Part shown: positions 35,017-45,752 of the stretch, piece by piece
Layout: every line of letters begins with the position of its first letter
Position numbering within the stretch: the first letter of the stretch is position 1
Virus record (IMG/VR): IMGVR_UViG_3300042542_002916
Coordinates: 1-64,000 of that record
Length of the DNA stretch: 64,000 bases
Direction: 5' to 3' (one strand)
DNA from: a virus
The notes under the pieces: model-generated
What the model saw: only the letters and a program-made list of their open reading frames with translations
Databases searched by the model: none
What the model was told of the DNA's origin: nothing
Program-made: the position numbers and the translations under genes

Positions 35017-38000
35017 CTAAGCCTGAGCTTCAGACCATGAAAGTTTGGCTGATGCTAGTGTTGAGTTTCCTGATAAACGAGCTACTGCAATAGTAATAAT
35101 ATCAGGTCCGTCAGGGAAAATGCTGTCTCCACCGAGGATTGAGTTAGACATTTCAAACAAACTACTTACGTTTGCCACTGTAGTTCCTATAGCTCCGCGG
35201 AAGTTGTAAATTTGAACTCCACCAGAAACAGTATCTGCTGCGGTATGTTCAACAATCTGAGTCAATGAAGGTGAGTCAACTCCAACAAAGTTCAAGTTAT
35301 TTAGACGTGGGTTGAGAAGAACTTTAACGTCAACAAGCTGATCAGTTGAAACTGCAATTTCATTTAATCGAAGCTGCATTCGGTTAATAACATCTCTATC
35401 TCCAAGTTTACCTGTCAAACCTTCAGATACAGATGGGCTCAAACGAAGAGAGATAAGAGGCTGATAGTTTGGACCAGAAGTATTGTTTAGTGAGCCATCT
35501 GGATACAAGAAGTATGTAAACTGTGTGTTTCCTTGACCAGTGAAGTCAATTACTTCAGCAATAATTGAACCAGATTCAACCAAAATGGTTTGATTAGTTC
35601 CAACAGATGGATATGTGAAGGTATTAGTTCCAGTTACAGTAACTGTAAAGGCTCCGTTTGCAACTCCAGTTGGAGAAGTTGCTGGCTGATTTCCGTTTAG
35701 GACAGTGTTTGCTACTCCGTAAACTCCAACATACATACCAGTTGTTAGGTTATGAGGTGCAACTGTAGTAACTGTCATAACGTTAGATGTTCTTGCAAAT
35801 GATGCACCAGTGCTGATTGTTGATGCTAGAGGTGATAGATGTATCAAGTTTGCAGAGTTAGCAATTACCTTATACCGTTGACCGTTTGTTAGATTTGCAA
35901 GAGTATTAGATCCAACAATTCTAGTTGGAGGGTTTTGTGTATTTGCTCCTCGTACACCGCTTGATCCAATGGACTCAAACTGAACAATGTCACCGCTTCT
36001 AAAACCGTGAGTTTGTACAGTCATCAAATCATTTGTTAAGTTAGTACCAGTAGAAGCAAACGACTTAGCGGTTGTTCCACGAATATCCAAAGTCTGGCTG
36101 TTTTGGCTGAAGAGGTATGCATTGTCATCATCAAAACGACCATCCATCATTACCGAAGTTCCCCAGTGGAATAGGGAAGGAATGTATGTTGGGTTTTCAT
36201 ATGTTACAACTTCATAACGAGCTGGCATGTTACCAGAGCGCAAGTATGATTCAAACAAGTTGTTGTTGTGAACATATTCGTGAACATACTGAACTTGTCC
36301 ATCGGTTGTCTTAAATCCGTAGCGAATTTTACCTGCTCCGTACCAAGAGTAGTCAATGTAAGCCATCTGAATTCTTGACAAATCAAGATTGTAGCCAGTA
36401 ACACCAGTTCCATCACAAGGGTCAATTGACCAGTCTTCTTGTGGAGTTTTTGTGTTAACAGTCTTTGTCACAATGATGCCTGACTTAGCAGGTGTAAGTG
36501 AGTGAACTGTTGTAGTTCCAACACTTGAAAGGTTTACAAAACCTTCAGCATCTGGTGCAGATTTTAGTTTAAATGTGTTTCCATTGATAAGACTGATGTA
36601 GTAAGTTCTACCGTTTACCAATCCACCAATTGGTTCACCGTCAATTGAGTTATAAACAACTGGTAGTAGATCAGTTAAACCATGTCCATTAATTGTAAAG
36701 ACATCTGTTGATGTATTCACAACTGTTGCTGGATTAAATTCTTTCTCTGGTCCAGATGAGCCCTTATATTCAGGACGCACTGACATACGGGTTTCTGAGT
36801 CAATTTGTGTAATGCGATAGCTTTGACCGCGCATAACAACAAAATCGCCAACATCTAACTGCGCTTGGAAACTTGTTCCAGTTCCAAAGATAAGTTCTGA
36901 ACCTTGCAAAGCAGCAGCAGTTCCACCTATTTGCTGAGTTGAAGAACGACGCACTGCGTAGATTTTTTGTCCATCAAACTCAAAATACATACCGTTTTGG
37001 AAGTCATACATACCAGTACGGACAGCTCCACCTTGCCACTCACGGACGTAGAACTGAGGGAATCCATAAGCACGGTTTTCTGGAATACCGCCATCTCTGC
37101 TGATTCTAAAAGTTGTTAAATTGATTACTGTTACTTGGAAAGCTCCATTGTAAATAGTACTTGTATTTCCATAAGAATCCTTTGCTTCACTAATAAACAC
37201 AAAGAGGTCATTAATCAAACCATGAGGACGACGAGTCTTACATTCAATAGTTGTAGCACTAGTCTTAATCATGCTTTCAAGGTCGATAGATGGCTTGAAG
37301 TTGATACCGCAAGAAGTCTGAAGACCTTTACCTGACTGGTAGCGGAAGTACTTACGGGTTTGACGAACAATTGAACCCCAAGAAGTTCCACTTCCAACGG
37401 ACATTTCAACGCCGCCGTCGAATGGACGGTGAAGGCTGTAACCTTCTGGACGAACATAGATAAATGTTGGATAAGAGTATGAAACTGCGTTGTATGCAGT
37501 TGCATACGGGCGATCTACAGAAATCTGTGTATCAGAACCAATAGCTGCAATACGACGAATAATTGGTCCTACTGGGATTGTTTGTGTAAATGCAAACAGT
37601 GAACCAGTTCCTACTGTACTAAAATCTGCAGGGCTTGTATTAGTTGTTGCATCTGCTGCAGACCCATGTAATGTTATTTGAGTATCACTAATCTTACGAA
37701 CAAAGTAGTAATAACCGTCAACCAATGGGCTAGGAGATACTCCACCATTTGCACCAAATTTAACTGCATCACCCGTCGCAAAGTTGTGTGTGCGTGTAAT
37801 ACGGTTAGTTACAGTATCAACGTTTACTGCAGCAAAATCTGTTTGATCTGCATACAGTCTAAAGGCTAAACCAGTTCCAGCTGCAGTTATATCAACTGTG
37901 TTAGTTCCAGCATTAGCGTCTGCTTCTGTTGGGTGCAACGTTAAAGTTGTAGCACCTGTTCTACGAACAAAGTAAGAATCGTTATTTGTTAATCCAGTTG

Positions 38001-41000
38001 GAGAAGTTCCTCCACCATTGTTAAATATAACTTGACAACCTGTAGAAAAATTATGTGCTTTAGTGATTACATCTGTGCTTGTATTAATATCTGATGCTGC
38101 AAAAATTACAGACAGATTGACAGCATTTGCACTTATGGTAAATGCAGTGCCAGTTCCAGCAGTTGTTATGTCTATAGTGTTGGTTCCTGCAATAGCATCT
38201 GCAACAGTTGTATGAAGCGCAATTGTTGAGGAGGATGCGGCACGAACATAGTAAGTAGCTCCCTCAACTAGAGGTGCAGGAGCTGTTCCACCGCCTGCAG
38301 AGAAGACAACTTCTTGTCCTGTAGGTAACGTATGGGCTTTACCAATTAAATTAGTTGATGTGTTTACATCTGCTGCTGCAAATGTTAAAGTTCCATGACT
38401 TTTTGTTATGTTAGGTGGGAATAGACGGAATCTATCTCCCACTTTAAGGATTTTTGTAAACTGAGTACCAGTACCAGTCACAAGAACAGAGCCAGAGGCA
38501 ATAGTTACTGAACCAGCTCCAGTTACGTTACCATTAATTTGAGAAGAAGTGAATTGATGAGCAACACCTGTTCCAAAATCAGCAACAGTAACTACAACAC
38601 CTGTTGCTGCATTTGCAGCAGATGATGCAAGACGTATGTAGTCTTTATTAATTGCAACTACATAATAGTTTGTCAAATCTGTCAAACCTGAGATTGCAGT
38701 TGCTGCAGGTCCTTTATCGTATAGAACTTTTGTTCCAGTCAAGAAACCATGAGAAGGGATGAAAAAAGCGTTTTGAACAATATCAATTGTAGATCTTGGG
38801 TTAAATATTTTTTCAATTTCTGGAACTTGACCTTGTGCTGTAACCGTAAATGTATTTGGAGCACCGTTAGGCAGAGTAGTAATGTTGTAAATACCATCTG
38901 GAGTCTTTGACAAAGACTGTAAAGTGTGTCGCCCAACACCTGCTGGTGTATCAGTAATGTTCACTGCAGTTCCAGCAACAGCATTTTCAGGAGTTGTTGC
39001 AAGTTTAATATTATCTTGATCAACAAAGATAATGTAGTAAGGAGTTGCAGTTGTTAAACCATTAACAACAGTTTGACCCTTAGCATCATAAAGAACCAAT
39101 TCACCTTGTAAGAACCCGTGACTTGGGAGGGTAATTCTGTCATCTGCATAGTCAAGTGCAGTAATCAGCAATTGCTGAGTTCCAGTTCCTGCACCAGTGA
39201 TGTCAGCAAAAGATGTAAGAGCAGTAGATGTAGCCAGTCTTACAATGCTATTGTCGACTTTTTTAATGTAGTAAGTACCGTTATTGGATAAACCTGGAAT
39301 TGTTGTTCCACCGTTATTTGAATAACGAACAGTTTGACCATCTACTAATCCGTGGTTTGCAATATATAGAGTGTTTTCAGTAATATTAACTGTTGCAAAT
39401 ATAAAGCTATGAGCTGTTCCAGTTCCTGCAGCAGTAAGATTAATATAAGTATTAGAATTAAGAGCAAGTTTTAGTCTAATTCTGTTTGCATCAAGTACTT
39501 CTTGAACATAATATGTAGATCCGTTTACAAGCGGTACAATAGAAGTTCCTCCGCCATTGCTGTAAATTAAAGGCTGATCTACTTGGAAACCATGACTACT
39601 AATTGTCAAAGTGTCCTCAGCAACGTTTGCAACAACTCGACTGATAGTTGAGCTTGTTGTTGTTTCTCTTGTAGAAGGAAGAGTTAAGTTGATAGTTGTA
39701 AAAGTCGGGCTAGGAGTACTGCTTAAGCGATATGTAAAATTGTTTACAGTATTTACATAATATGTAGTTGCATTTGTAATACCTGCAGGAGCCGTACCAT
39801 TAAAGTTTACAACTACAGCTTCACCATTTACAAGGTTATGAGCTGCTGGAGAGTGAATTAAATCGTTTTGAGAATCATAGTTAATTGGAAGAAATGCATG
39901 ATATGAACTACCTGCAGGGGCAATTGCAATCTTATTTGTTCCAGCTTCAGAATCTGCAGCAGTTGGGTAAACTTCGTTACCAGTTGTAAACGAAGAAATA
40001 ATTGACATTACAACAGAGCCTTCACCAGTGTTAAAGGAAGCAAGGTTTGTAATAGCAGCACCGTTAAATGTGTTTTGTCCATCAAATAAACCTGTAGATG
40101 TTGCTACGTCTGTTGCTTTAGCTGTGATAAATGAACCACCGCCACCACCAGAATGACCTGCAGTAAGAGAACGAGCACCGCCACCACCTGAATAGCCTCC
40201 GCCACCACCAGACTGTCCTGTGATATCACCGTCTGATTGACCGCCACCACCAAAACCGCCATACCCACCTATGCGAGCGTTTGTTCCCATAGATAGTCCG
40301 TCAAGGAATGACCCTCCACCGAGGAATATGGTTCCGCTCACGTTACTGCTTTCACCGCGAGAGAAGAAACCTCCACCAGCAGCAGAGCGACCACCAGCAG
40401 AACGTCCACCAAAACCAATTGCTCCACCTGCAATAGTGTTATTTGTCGATGTTCCAGCTAGTTGATTAAGTACACCATCTCGACCTGCACCAGTATTTGA
40501 TTCACCAGAACCGCCACCTGCAACAAATAAAGGCTCGTTACCAGTTTTACGAACAACAAATGTTCCACCACCAGAGCCACCCCATACACCACCAGAGGAA
40601 GGTGCAGCGCCTCGCTGACCAACAACAATCGTGATAATTTCACCTTTAGTTAAAGCAACTCGGCCTCTAACAACTGCACCGCGTCCAACTCCACCTGTAC
40701 CAGAACCATCAAATCCAGCGGCTCCAGATGCAGTAAATTGGTAAATACCAGAAATTGGAACTACCCAGTCTTGATAGCCTTGAAAAGCACCTTGCGTAAG
40801 GTTTTGTCCATGCCAAGAAGTGCTATATCCAGCCAGTATTTGTGCGCTATTTGGACCAACTCGTCCTGTTTGACCGCATGTTGTGAATGTGTGAGTGTTT
40901 CCTGAAATTGTATATAAAGACTGGACTCCAGTAAATGTAGCTGTTACGTTCTTTAAAAAGTATGTGTTTCCAGAAGTCAAACCAGTGATAGGTGTCCCAG

Positions 41001-41364
41001 CTGTAAAGTACTTGACAGCTTGATTGCTAGGAGTAGAGCTACCAATATTAAGAACAGTATCGTTAATTACAGGAGCATTGAGAGTAACTCCTCCAGCAAC
41101 AGCTCCAGTAATGTTGATATCTACAGAACTGCTATTTAAAAATTTTAAAACTCTGTTAGATGCTTTTTGTGCATACACAAGGGAACCACTTGTTACACCT
41201 GTAACTTGACCTACTCCATCAGAATAGATGTAGCTAGTTCCTGTGTTGATTGCTGCAGGAATGTTAGAATCTCTAAAATAGATAAAGTTTTCTACATCAT
41301 TAACATTGGCTCTTCTGAATGAGTGAACACCAGCAGCGCCAACAGCAGATACATTTATAGCCAC
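35017..41364 (-). CDS. Giant repeat-containing tail/appendage protein with ALK-type glycine-rich domain
   Basis: 2115 aa; GTG start with GGAGGT six bases upstream. The N-terminus has MAINVSAVGAAGVHSFRRAN. Residues of about 195-460 are a glycine-rich domain (YQFTASGAAGFDGSG, GRGAVVRGRVALTKGEIITI, repeated GGGG blocks, GGGGSFI). It closely follows the ALK/LTK glycine-rich domain pattern. About ten copies of an 80-aa beta repeat follow (HGFxxGxxVxYxNGGGTxxxxLxNGxTYYVxxxxxxxIxLxxT). A region with WQGGAVRTGMYDFQNGMYFE and DWSIDPCDGTGVTGYNLDLS looks like a conserved hub domain found in many aquatic phages. The end has jelly-roll-like strands. Probably a long receptor-binding or baseplate appendage. 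Confidence 0.78.
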   Translation of the reverse strand: MAINVSAVGAAGVHSFRRANVNDVENFIYFRDSNIPAAINTGTSYIYSDGVGQVTGVTSGSLVYAQKASNRVLKFLNSSSVDINITGAVAGGVTLNAPVINDTVLNIGSSTPSNQAVKYFTAGTPITGLTSGNTYFLKNVTATFTGVQSLYTISGNTHTFTTCGQTGRVGPNSAQILAGYSTSWHGQNLTQGAFQGYQDWVVPISGIYQFTASGAAGFDGSGTGGVGRGAVVRGRVALTKGEIITIVVGQRGAAPSSGGVWGGSGGGTFVVRKTGNEPLFVAGGGSGESNTGAGRDGVLNQLAGTSTNNTIAGGAIGFGGRSAGGRSAAGGGFFSRGESSNVSGTIFLGGGSFLDGLSMGTNARIGGYGGFGGGGQSDGDITGQSGGGGGYSGGGGARSLTAGHSGGGGGSFITAKATDVATSTGLFDGQNTFNGAAITNLASFNTGEGSVVMSIISSFTTGNEVYPTAADSEAGTNKIAIAPAGSSYHAFLPINYDSQNDLIHSPAAHNLVNGEAVVVNFNGTAPAGITNATTYYVNTVNNFTYRLSSTPSPTFTTINLTLPSTRETTTSSTISRVVANVAEDTLTISSHGFQVDQPLIYSNGGGTSIVPLVNGSTYYVQEVLDANRIRLKLALNSNTYINLTAAGTGTAHSFIFATVNITENTLYIANHGLVDGQTVRYSNNGGTTIPGLSNNGTYYIKKVDNSIVRLATSTALTSFADITGAGTGTQQLLITALDYADDRITLPSHGFLQGELVLYDAKGQTVVNGLTTATPYYIIFVDQDNIKLATTPENAVAGTAVNITDTPAGVGRHTLQSLSKTPDGIYNITTLPNGAPNTFTVTAQGQVPEIEKIFNPRSTIDIVQNAFFIPSHGFLTGTKVLYDKGPAATAISGLTDLTNYYVVAINKDYIRLASSAANAATGVVVTVADFGTGVAHQFTSSQINGNVTGAGSVTIASGSVLVTGTGTQFTKILKVGDRFRLFPPNITKSHGTLTFAAADVNTSTNLIGKAHTLPTGQEVVFSAGGGTAPAPLVEGATYYVRAASSSTIALHTTVADAIAGTNTIDITTAGTGTAFTISANAVNLSVIFAASDINTSTDVITKAHNFSTGCQVIFNNGGGTSPTGLTNNDSYFVRRTGATTLTLHPTEADANAGTNTVDITAAGTGLAFRLYADQTDFAAVNVDTVTNRITRTHNFATGDAVKFGANGGVSPSPLVDGYYYFVRKISDTQITLHGSAADATTNTSPADFSTVGTGSLFAFTQTIPVGPIIRRIAAIGSDTQISVDRPYATAYNAVSYSYPTFIYVRPEGYSLHRPFDGGVEMSVGSGTSWGSIVRQTRKYFRYQSGKGLQTSCGINFKPSIDLESMIKTSATTIECKTRRPHGLINDLFVFISEAKDSYGNTSTIYNGAFQVTVINLTTFRISRDGGIPENRAYGFPQFYVREWQGGAVRTGMYDFQNGMYFEFDGQKIYAVRRSSTQQIGGTAAALQGSELIFGTGTSFQAQLDVGDFVVMRGQSYRITQIDSETRMSVRPEYKGSSGPEKEFNPATVVNTSTDVFTINGHGLTDLLPVVYNSIDGEPIGGLVNGRTYYISLINGNTFKLKSAPDAEGFVNLSSVGTTTVHSLTPAKSGIIVTKTVNTKTPQEDWSIDPCDGTGVTGYNLDLSRIQMAYIDYSWYGAGKIRYGFKTTDGQVQYVHEYVHNNNLFESYLRSGNMPARYEVVTYENPTYIPSLFHWGTSVMMDGRFDDDNAYLFSQNSQTLDIRGTTAKSFASTGTNLTNDLMTVQTHGFRSGDIVQFESIGSSGVRGANTQNPPTRIVGSNTLANLTNGQRYKVIANSANLIHLSPLASTISTGASFARTSNVMTVTTVAPHNLTTGMYVGVYGVANTVLNGNQPATSPTGVANGAFTVTVTGTNTFTYPSVGTNQTILVESGSIIAEVIDFTGQGNTQFTYFLYPDGSLNNTSGPNYQPLISLRLSPSVSEGLTGKLGDRDVINRMQLRLNEIAVSTDQLVDVKVLLNPRLNNLNFVGVDSPSLTQIVEHTAADTVSGGVQIYNFRGAIGTTVANVSSLFEMSNSILGGDSIFPDGPDIITIAVARLSGNSTLASAKLSWSEAQA

Positions 41365-41392
41365 TTAAAGACCTCCATACAAAAAGTTACCA

Positions 41393-44300
41393 TTAGGACA
41401 CAACTCCGATTTTGTAACGGACAACAACAATTCCTGAACCGCCAGAACCGCCATAGTTATTACTGCTGTAGTGAGAACCTCCACCACCACCAGAACCTGT
41501 GTTTTGTGCTGCGTCGCCACCTGGAACGTTTGTCTGAGAGTTAATGCTTCCGTATCCACCAGGGTTAGCAGTATTAATACCATCAACACCACGGTTATCA
41601 AAGTTGTTAGCAGCACCACCGCCACCGCCTCCGCGACCACCAGAGTTGTCTTGGTATGCGGAGTAGTTAGAACCACCACCACCAGCTGCCCAATAGAAGC
41701 TCGGGCCCAGAATAGTATTTAGTGTTCCAGCACCACCTCTAGGGGGATTGCTTTGACCAGCAGTAGCAGAACCACCACCACCAGCTGGGTACCAAAAACC
41801 TGAACCAGTTCCACCGTCTTTACCTTGCGAAGCAGTTGCTGTACCACGACGGCCTCCACCATATTCACCGTCAGTAGATCTGTTGCTTTGAGCGTTTCCG
41901 CCACCACCAGATGCACCACCACCAGAACCTACAGTCTGACCATTATTCAAACCACCAGCTGGGTTGTTACCACGGTCGTGGTTAGATGCACCACCACCAC
42001 CACCAAACGCTACTAAGTTAGCGTTAGTTCCAATAAGTGAAGAGCTTGCACCTTCAAAACCTCGACGGTTACCAACACCTGAGTTGTTACCGCTACCACC
42101 AGCACCTACCACTACTGCATAGTTTCCTGCTGCGGCTGTAAATGTGCCAGCTAGATAACCACCAGCTCCACCGCCGCCGCCCATATCTGAACCGCCGCTA
42201 CCGCCTCCACCAATTACCATGTATTCAATGGTGTTGCTTCCTGTAGTTGCGTTACCAGCTACTGAAACTGCAAGAGTTGCTGATCCAACGCTTGTAAATC
42301 TGTGAACAGCATAAATGTCGTTTCCTACTGTAAGGCTTGATACAGACCCTCCAGTTGCAACAGGGTAGTCACCGCTAGGACTTCCAGTAATTGCGTAACG
42401 AAGTACAACAATTCCTGAACCACCAGCACCACCAGCACCAGTGTAGTGAGAACCTCCACCACCACCAGAACCTGTGTTTGCTCCTGCGTTACCACCAGCA
42501 ACACTTGAGTTGGTGTTAATGTTACCGAAACCACCAGAAGTTGCTGCATTGATACCATCAAGACCAGGGTTGCTGAAGTTGTTATAAGCACCACCGCCAC
42601 CGCCTCCGCGACCACCACGGTTGTCTTGGTATGCGGAGTAGTTAGCACCACCACCGCCAGCTGCCCAGAAATAGTTAACGCCTAAAATAGCATTTGCAGT
42701 TCCTATACCACCTGTAGGTGGGTTGCTTCGACCAGCACCACCAGAACCGCCACCGCTACCTGGATACCATGTACCAGAACCAACTCCGCCGTCTGTACCC
42801 TGACCAGCAGTTCCTGTACCTCTACGGCTACCGCCATATGCACCATCTGGGCTGCGATTATCTTGTGCACCACCGCCACCACCTGATGAACCTCCACCAG
42901 AGGCAACAGTTTGACCGTTGTTCACACCACCAGCTGGGTTGTTACCACGGTCGTGGTTAGATGCACCACCACCACCACCAAGGGCGGTTATGTTTACACC
43001 AGTTCCAATAAGTGAAGATACGTCACCTTCAAAACCTCGACGAGCAACTTGAGGTCCTGGCGCTCCTGCACCACCAGCACCTACGACTACTGCATAATCT
43101 CCTACTGAAGGAGTAAATGTTCCAGCTCTATAGCCACCAGCTCCACCGCCGCCGCCCATATCTGAGCCACCGCCGCCTCCGCCACCTACTACTAGATACT
43201 CAACACTTGATCCACTTGGGACAGATGAAACAGAAAAAGTAGAAGAACCAACAGCGGTAAATGCGTGTACTCTAAAGAATCTTCCTTCGCTATATGCATT
43301 TGGAAGAATTGTTCCACCAGTTGCAGTGATAGGGATAAAAGTAGCTTCATTGACTGTAAAATTGTGAGCATCGTAGACTGTTTCTACAAAATAAAACTTT
43401 TGGTCGTAGTTTGATACAAAATTACCACCAACAGAAGGAGCTGCATATTGAAGCATCTCGTTTTTAACAAAATTGGAATTTTTAACATGAAAAATGTCTT
43501 TATCTATAGATACACCAATTTTTGTAAATGTTTGACTGCCAGAACCGCCAGATGGAGTCAAACTGGAAGCATCGGTAGGGAGGCCCTTCAACCTAATGTT
43601 ATATAAATTTGGACCAGCTTCGGTAATTTGAGAAATAAAATATGTAGTGTTATTTGCTAAACTAGTTGCAGCAGCGCCTGAAGTTGAATAGCGAACCATC
43701 GCTCCAACGTAGTAATCAAGACCCGCTCCAGCGGTTACTTGAACTAAAATATCTGTAGCTGTAAAACCAAGAATAGTGCAGTTACCGTTTGGTGCTGTAG
43801 CACTAGCACCAGCTGCTCCAACATAACCTTGATTACCGCCATCAAATTCTAGAGGGGTTTCAAGTAGAACTGTAATAGGGATTTCTGTAACAGGGTTACG
43901 GTTGTTTCCAGCAAAAGTACGAGCTTGATTAGCTAATTGCATTGTTCCAGACATAGTGGAAACAATGTCAATTACATCTCCGTCTGGAGTTGCGCTTACT
44001 TGAAAAGTAGATACACCTGAAACATTGAGAGAGTTAGTTGTTTTTAGAAAAACAATTCCTCTAGGATTATCAAAGAAATACCCAGTCGATGCTGGAACTG
44101 TTAAATTGTAATATAAAGGTGTTCCAAGAGGTTGATTAGCAAAATTTTCTGTTCCATGTGTAACAGCAATTGTGTCGTTTGTTGTATTTACTCCTGTAAT
44201 TGTGCTTGTTGCACCGCCAACTACTCCGCTGTTGGACCAATCAATATTAAAAGTTGAAAGAGTGTTAGAACCATCAAAAGTCTGAGCTGTTGCAGAGTTA

Positions 44301-44968
44301 GATGAGTCAAAAGATTTAGCTGAAGTGTTTGAAGCTTCAAACTCCTGAGAAATTGTTGAGTTAAGGTTGAGGAAGTAGAACGGGGTATTAAGACCAAAAC
44401 CGTGAGTAGAGTCTGTTTTTACAGTAAGGGTTGAGACTGGCTCTGCGTCTGTTGTAATACCTTCTGCATCTGCAATACGAATCTGAGAGCCCTGAAAGAA
44501 TTCTCCAGTAATAATCGACGTGTAAAGGTCTTCAATAGCATTATTACCATTTTGCTCGTCTTTACATAGATATGTAAAGGTAGTCCCGTTAGGGATAGAG
44601 TTAATAATGTAAGCACCGTCTGCGGTAACTGACTTAGTTCCAGTTACGTTAATTGGAATACCGACAGCTAAACCATGTTCTGTAGCTGTAACTACAGTGA
44701 TTTCACGAGTTCCAGTGTTCGTAGAGATAGATGTGATACCTGGAATTGTGGTATCACCGCTCTTAGAGAAGAACGAAGGGGTATTGTTAATAAGCTCAAC
44801 GGTTTCCCACTTAGTAGGCTGTAGACCATACTCAAAGTCGGTATCAATTAAGTTTTCTGGCTGGGAAATACGGAGCTTGGTTACTGGATCAATAAACTCT
44901 TTTGGAAAACGAATCTCTCCGCCTGTGCCGCTAGAGCTGCTGCCGCCGCCACCTAAGAAACCTGGCAT
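41393..44968 (-). CDS. Large appendage protein with two duplicated glycine-rich domains
   Basis: 1191 aa. It begins with a flexible MPGFLGGGGSSSSGTGGEIR linker and a region (FPKEFIDPVTKLRISQPENL ... LQPTKWETVELINNTPSFF) seen by me as a virion-attachment type segment. It then carries one copy of the mobile beta module (THE-HGLAVGIPINVTGTKS-like) and one of the TTYFI repeat. Two glycine-rich domains (about 587-860 and 912-1191) each run from EYLVVGGGG / EYMVIGGGG to GIVVLRY / GIVVVRY. This LVVGGGG...GSGIVIVRY domain is abundant in environmental phage tails. It is next to the 2115-aa protein, which also has a Gly-rich domain. Confidence 0.78.
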   Translation of the reverse strand: MPGFLGGGGSSSSGTGGEIRFPKEFIDPVTKLRISQPENLIDTDFEYGLQPTKWETVELINNTPSFFSKSGDTTIPGITSISTNTGTREITVVTATEHGLAVGIPINVTGTKSVTADGAYIINSIPNGTTFTYLCKDEQNGNNAIEDLYTSIITGEFFQGSQIRIADAEGITTDAEPVSTLTVKTDSTHGFGLNTPFYFLNLNSTISQEFEASNTSAKSFDSSNSATAQTFDGSNTLSTFNIDWSNSGVVGGATSTITGVNTTNDTIAVTHGTENFANQPLGTPLYYNLTVPASTGYFFDNPRGIVFLKTTNSLNVSGVSTFQVSATPDGDVIDIVSTMSGTMQLANQARTFAGNNRNPVTEIPITVLLETPLEFDGGNQGYVGAAGASATAPNGNCTILGFTATDILVQVTAGAGLDYYVGAMVRYSTSGAAATSLANNTTYFISQITEAGPNLYNIRLKGLPTDASSLTPSGGSGSQTFTKIGVSIDKDIFHVKNSNFVKNEMLQYAAPSVGGNFVSNYDQKFYFVETVYDAHNFTVNEATFIPITATGGTILPNAYSEGRFFRVHAFTAVGSSTFSVSSVPSGSSVEYLVVGGGGGGGSDMGGGGGAGGYRAGTFTPSVGDYAVVVGAGGAGAPGPQVARRGFEGDVSSLIGTGVNITALGGGGGASNHDRGNNPAGGVNNGQTVASGGGSSGGGGGAQDNRSPDGAYGGSRRGTGTAGQGTDGGVGSGTWYPGSGGGSGGAGRSNPPTGGIGTANAILGVNYFWAAGGGGANYSAYQDNRGGRGGGGGGAYNNFSNPGLDGINAATSGGFGNINTNSSVAGGNAGANTGSGGGGGSHYTGAGGAGGSGIVVLRYAITGSPSGDYPVATGGSVSSLTVGNDIYAVHRFTSVGSATLAVSVAGNATTGSNTIEYMVIGGGGSGGSDMGGGGGAGGYLAGTFTAAAGNYAVVVGAGGSGNNSGVGNRRGFEGASSSLIGTNANLVAFGGGGGASNHDRGNNPAGGLNNGQTVGSGGGASGGGGNAQSNRSTDGEYGGGRRGTATASQGKDGGTGSGFWYPAGGGGSATAGQSNPPRGGAGTLNTILGPSFYWAAGGGGSNYSAYQDNSGGRGGGGGGAANNFDNRGVDGINTANPGGYGSINSQTNVPGGDAAQNTGSGGGGGSHYSSNNYGGSGGSGIVVVRYKIGVVS
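41951..42006. repeat. 56-bp perfect direct repeat, copy 1
   Basis: Identical to 42926-42981 (offset 975 bases, 325 codons). It encodes the same segment (GGGGASNHDRGNNPAGG region) of each glycine-rich domain. Recombination between the copies would remove one whole domain in frame. Confidence 0.8.
42926..42981. repeat. 56-bp perfect direct repeat, copy 2
   Basis: Partner of 41951-42006. The flanking sequence is similar but not identical, so this stretch has been kept or homogenised more than the rest of the module. Confidence 0.8.
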
Positions 44969-45051
44969 TAGTTACTACCTCTCTCGGGAGCTAAAAGATT
45001 TGTTAATAGAATAACAGTCTTTGTACATAATGATTTTGTAAGATTCATATA

Positions 45052-45057
45052 ATTATA
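45052..45057 (-). promoter_or_regulatory. Perfect -10 hexamer upstream of the glycine-rich protein gene
   Basis: TATAAT on the - strand, overlapping the stop of the upstream collagen gene. No good -35 is visible. It would give a start near 45045 and a 75-base leader to the ATG at 44968, across an otherwise gene-free AT-rich gap. Confidence 0.35.
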
Positions 45058-45703
45058 CACCCATCCACCACGACATAGATGTTGAAAATGAACCTTGAGG
45101 GCCAGTTGGTCCTGCAGATCCAGTTGAACCACCCTGTGTTTCAATAAATACACCATTACTATAAACATATGTTTTTGCAGTAGATGTGTTAAACCAAGCA
45201 TCACCGTTTACAGCATCTTCAATATCTGGTTGCACTGCTGATGCAGTGAATTTACCTACAGGACCTGTAGGACCCGTTGGTCCCGGAACCTCAGACTGTG
45301 CACCAACTGGACCCGTTGGTCCTGTTTGTCCACGAGGACCAGTAGGTCCTTGCGGTCCAGTTACGTTTGAGTCAGCACCTGTTGGACCAGTAAAACCACG
45401 AACACCTTGTGCACCAGTAGATCCTTGTGGACCAGTAATACCTTGAGGACCTGTTGGGCCCGTTACACCTTGTGGACCAGCAACAGTCGAATCAGGACCA
45501 GTTGGACCTTGAATACCTTGAGGACCTGTAGCACCAACGCCACCTGTAGGTCCTGTTACACCCTGAATACCTTGAGGACCAGTTGGACCAGTTGGGGTTA
45601 CACGAAGAACCTCCCAAACTGCCCCGGTCCATACCCAGGTGTTACCGCCACCAGTAAACTGTTCGCCTACTGCTGCTGGTGTTGGAAAATCAATCGCTGC
45701 CAC
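45053..45703 (-). CDS. Collagen-like fibre protein (anchor type A), short
   Basis: 216 aa; GTG start with AAAGGACGG upstream. Anchor: [20 protein letters not shown] ... [12 protein letters not shown], about 40 aa. About 85 residues of Gly-X-Y ([13 protein letters not shown] type) follow. A small module ([20 protein letters not shown]) of a type also found in the large fibres comes next. The end is a short Gly-Pro-Thr piece and a hydrophobic SMSWWMGV terminus. The lack of a large tip suggests either a minimal fibre or one that needs another protein as its head. Confidence 0.8.
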   Translation of the reverse strand: MAAIDFPTPAAVGEQFTGGGNTWVWTGAVWEVLRVTPTGPTGPQGIQGVTGPTGGVGATGPQGIQGPTGPDSTVAGPQGVTGPTGPQGITGPQGSTGAQGVRGFTGPTGADSNVTGPQGPTGPRGQTGPTGPVGAQSEVPGPTGPTGPVGKFTASAVQPDIEDAVNGDAWFNTSTAKTYVYSNGVFIETQGGSTGSAGPTGPQGSFSTSMSWWMGV

Positions 45704-45752
45704 TATGGTCCGTCCTTTCTCTGCTCAAATTACTATTCTACGTTATTAATGC

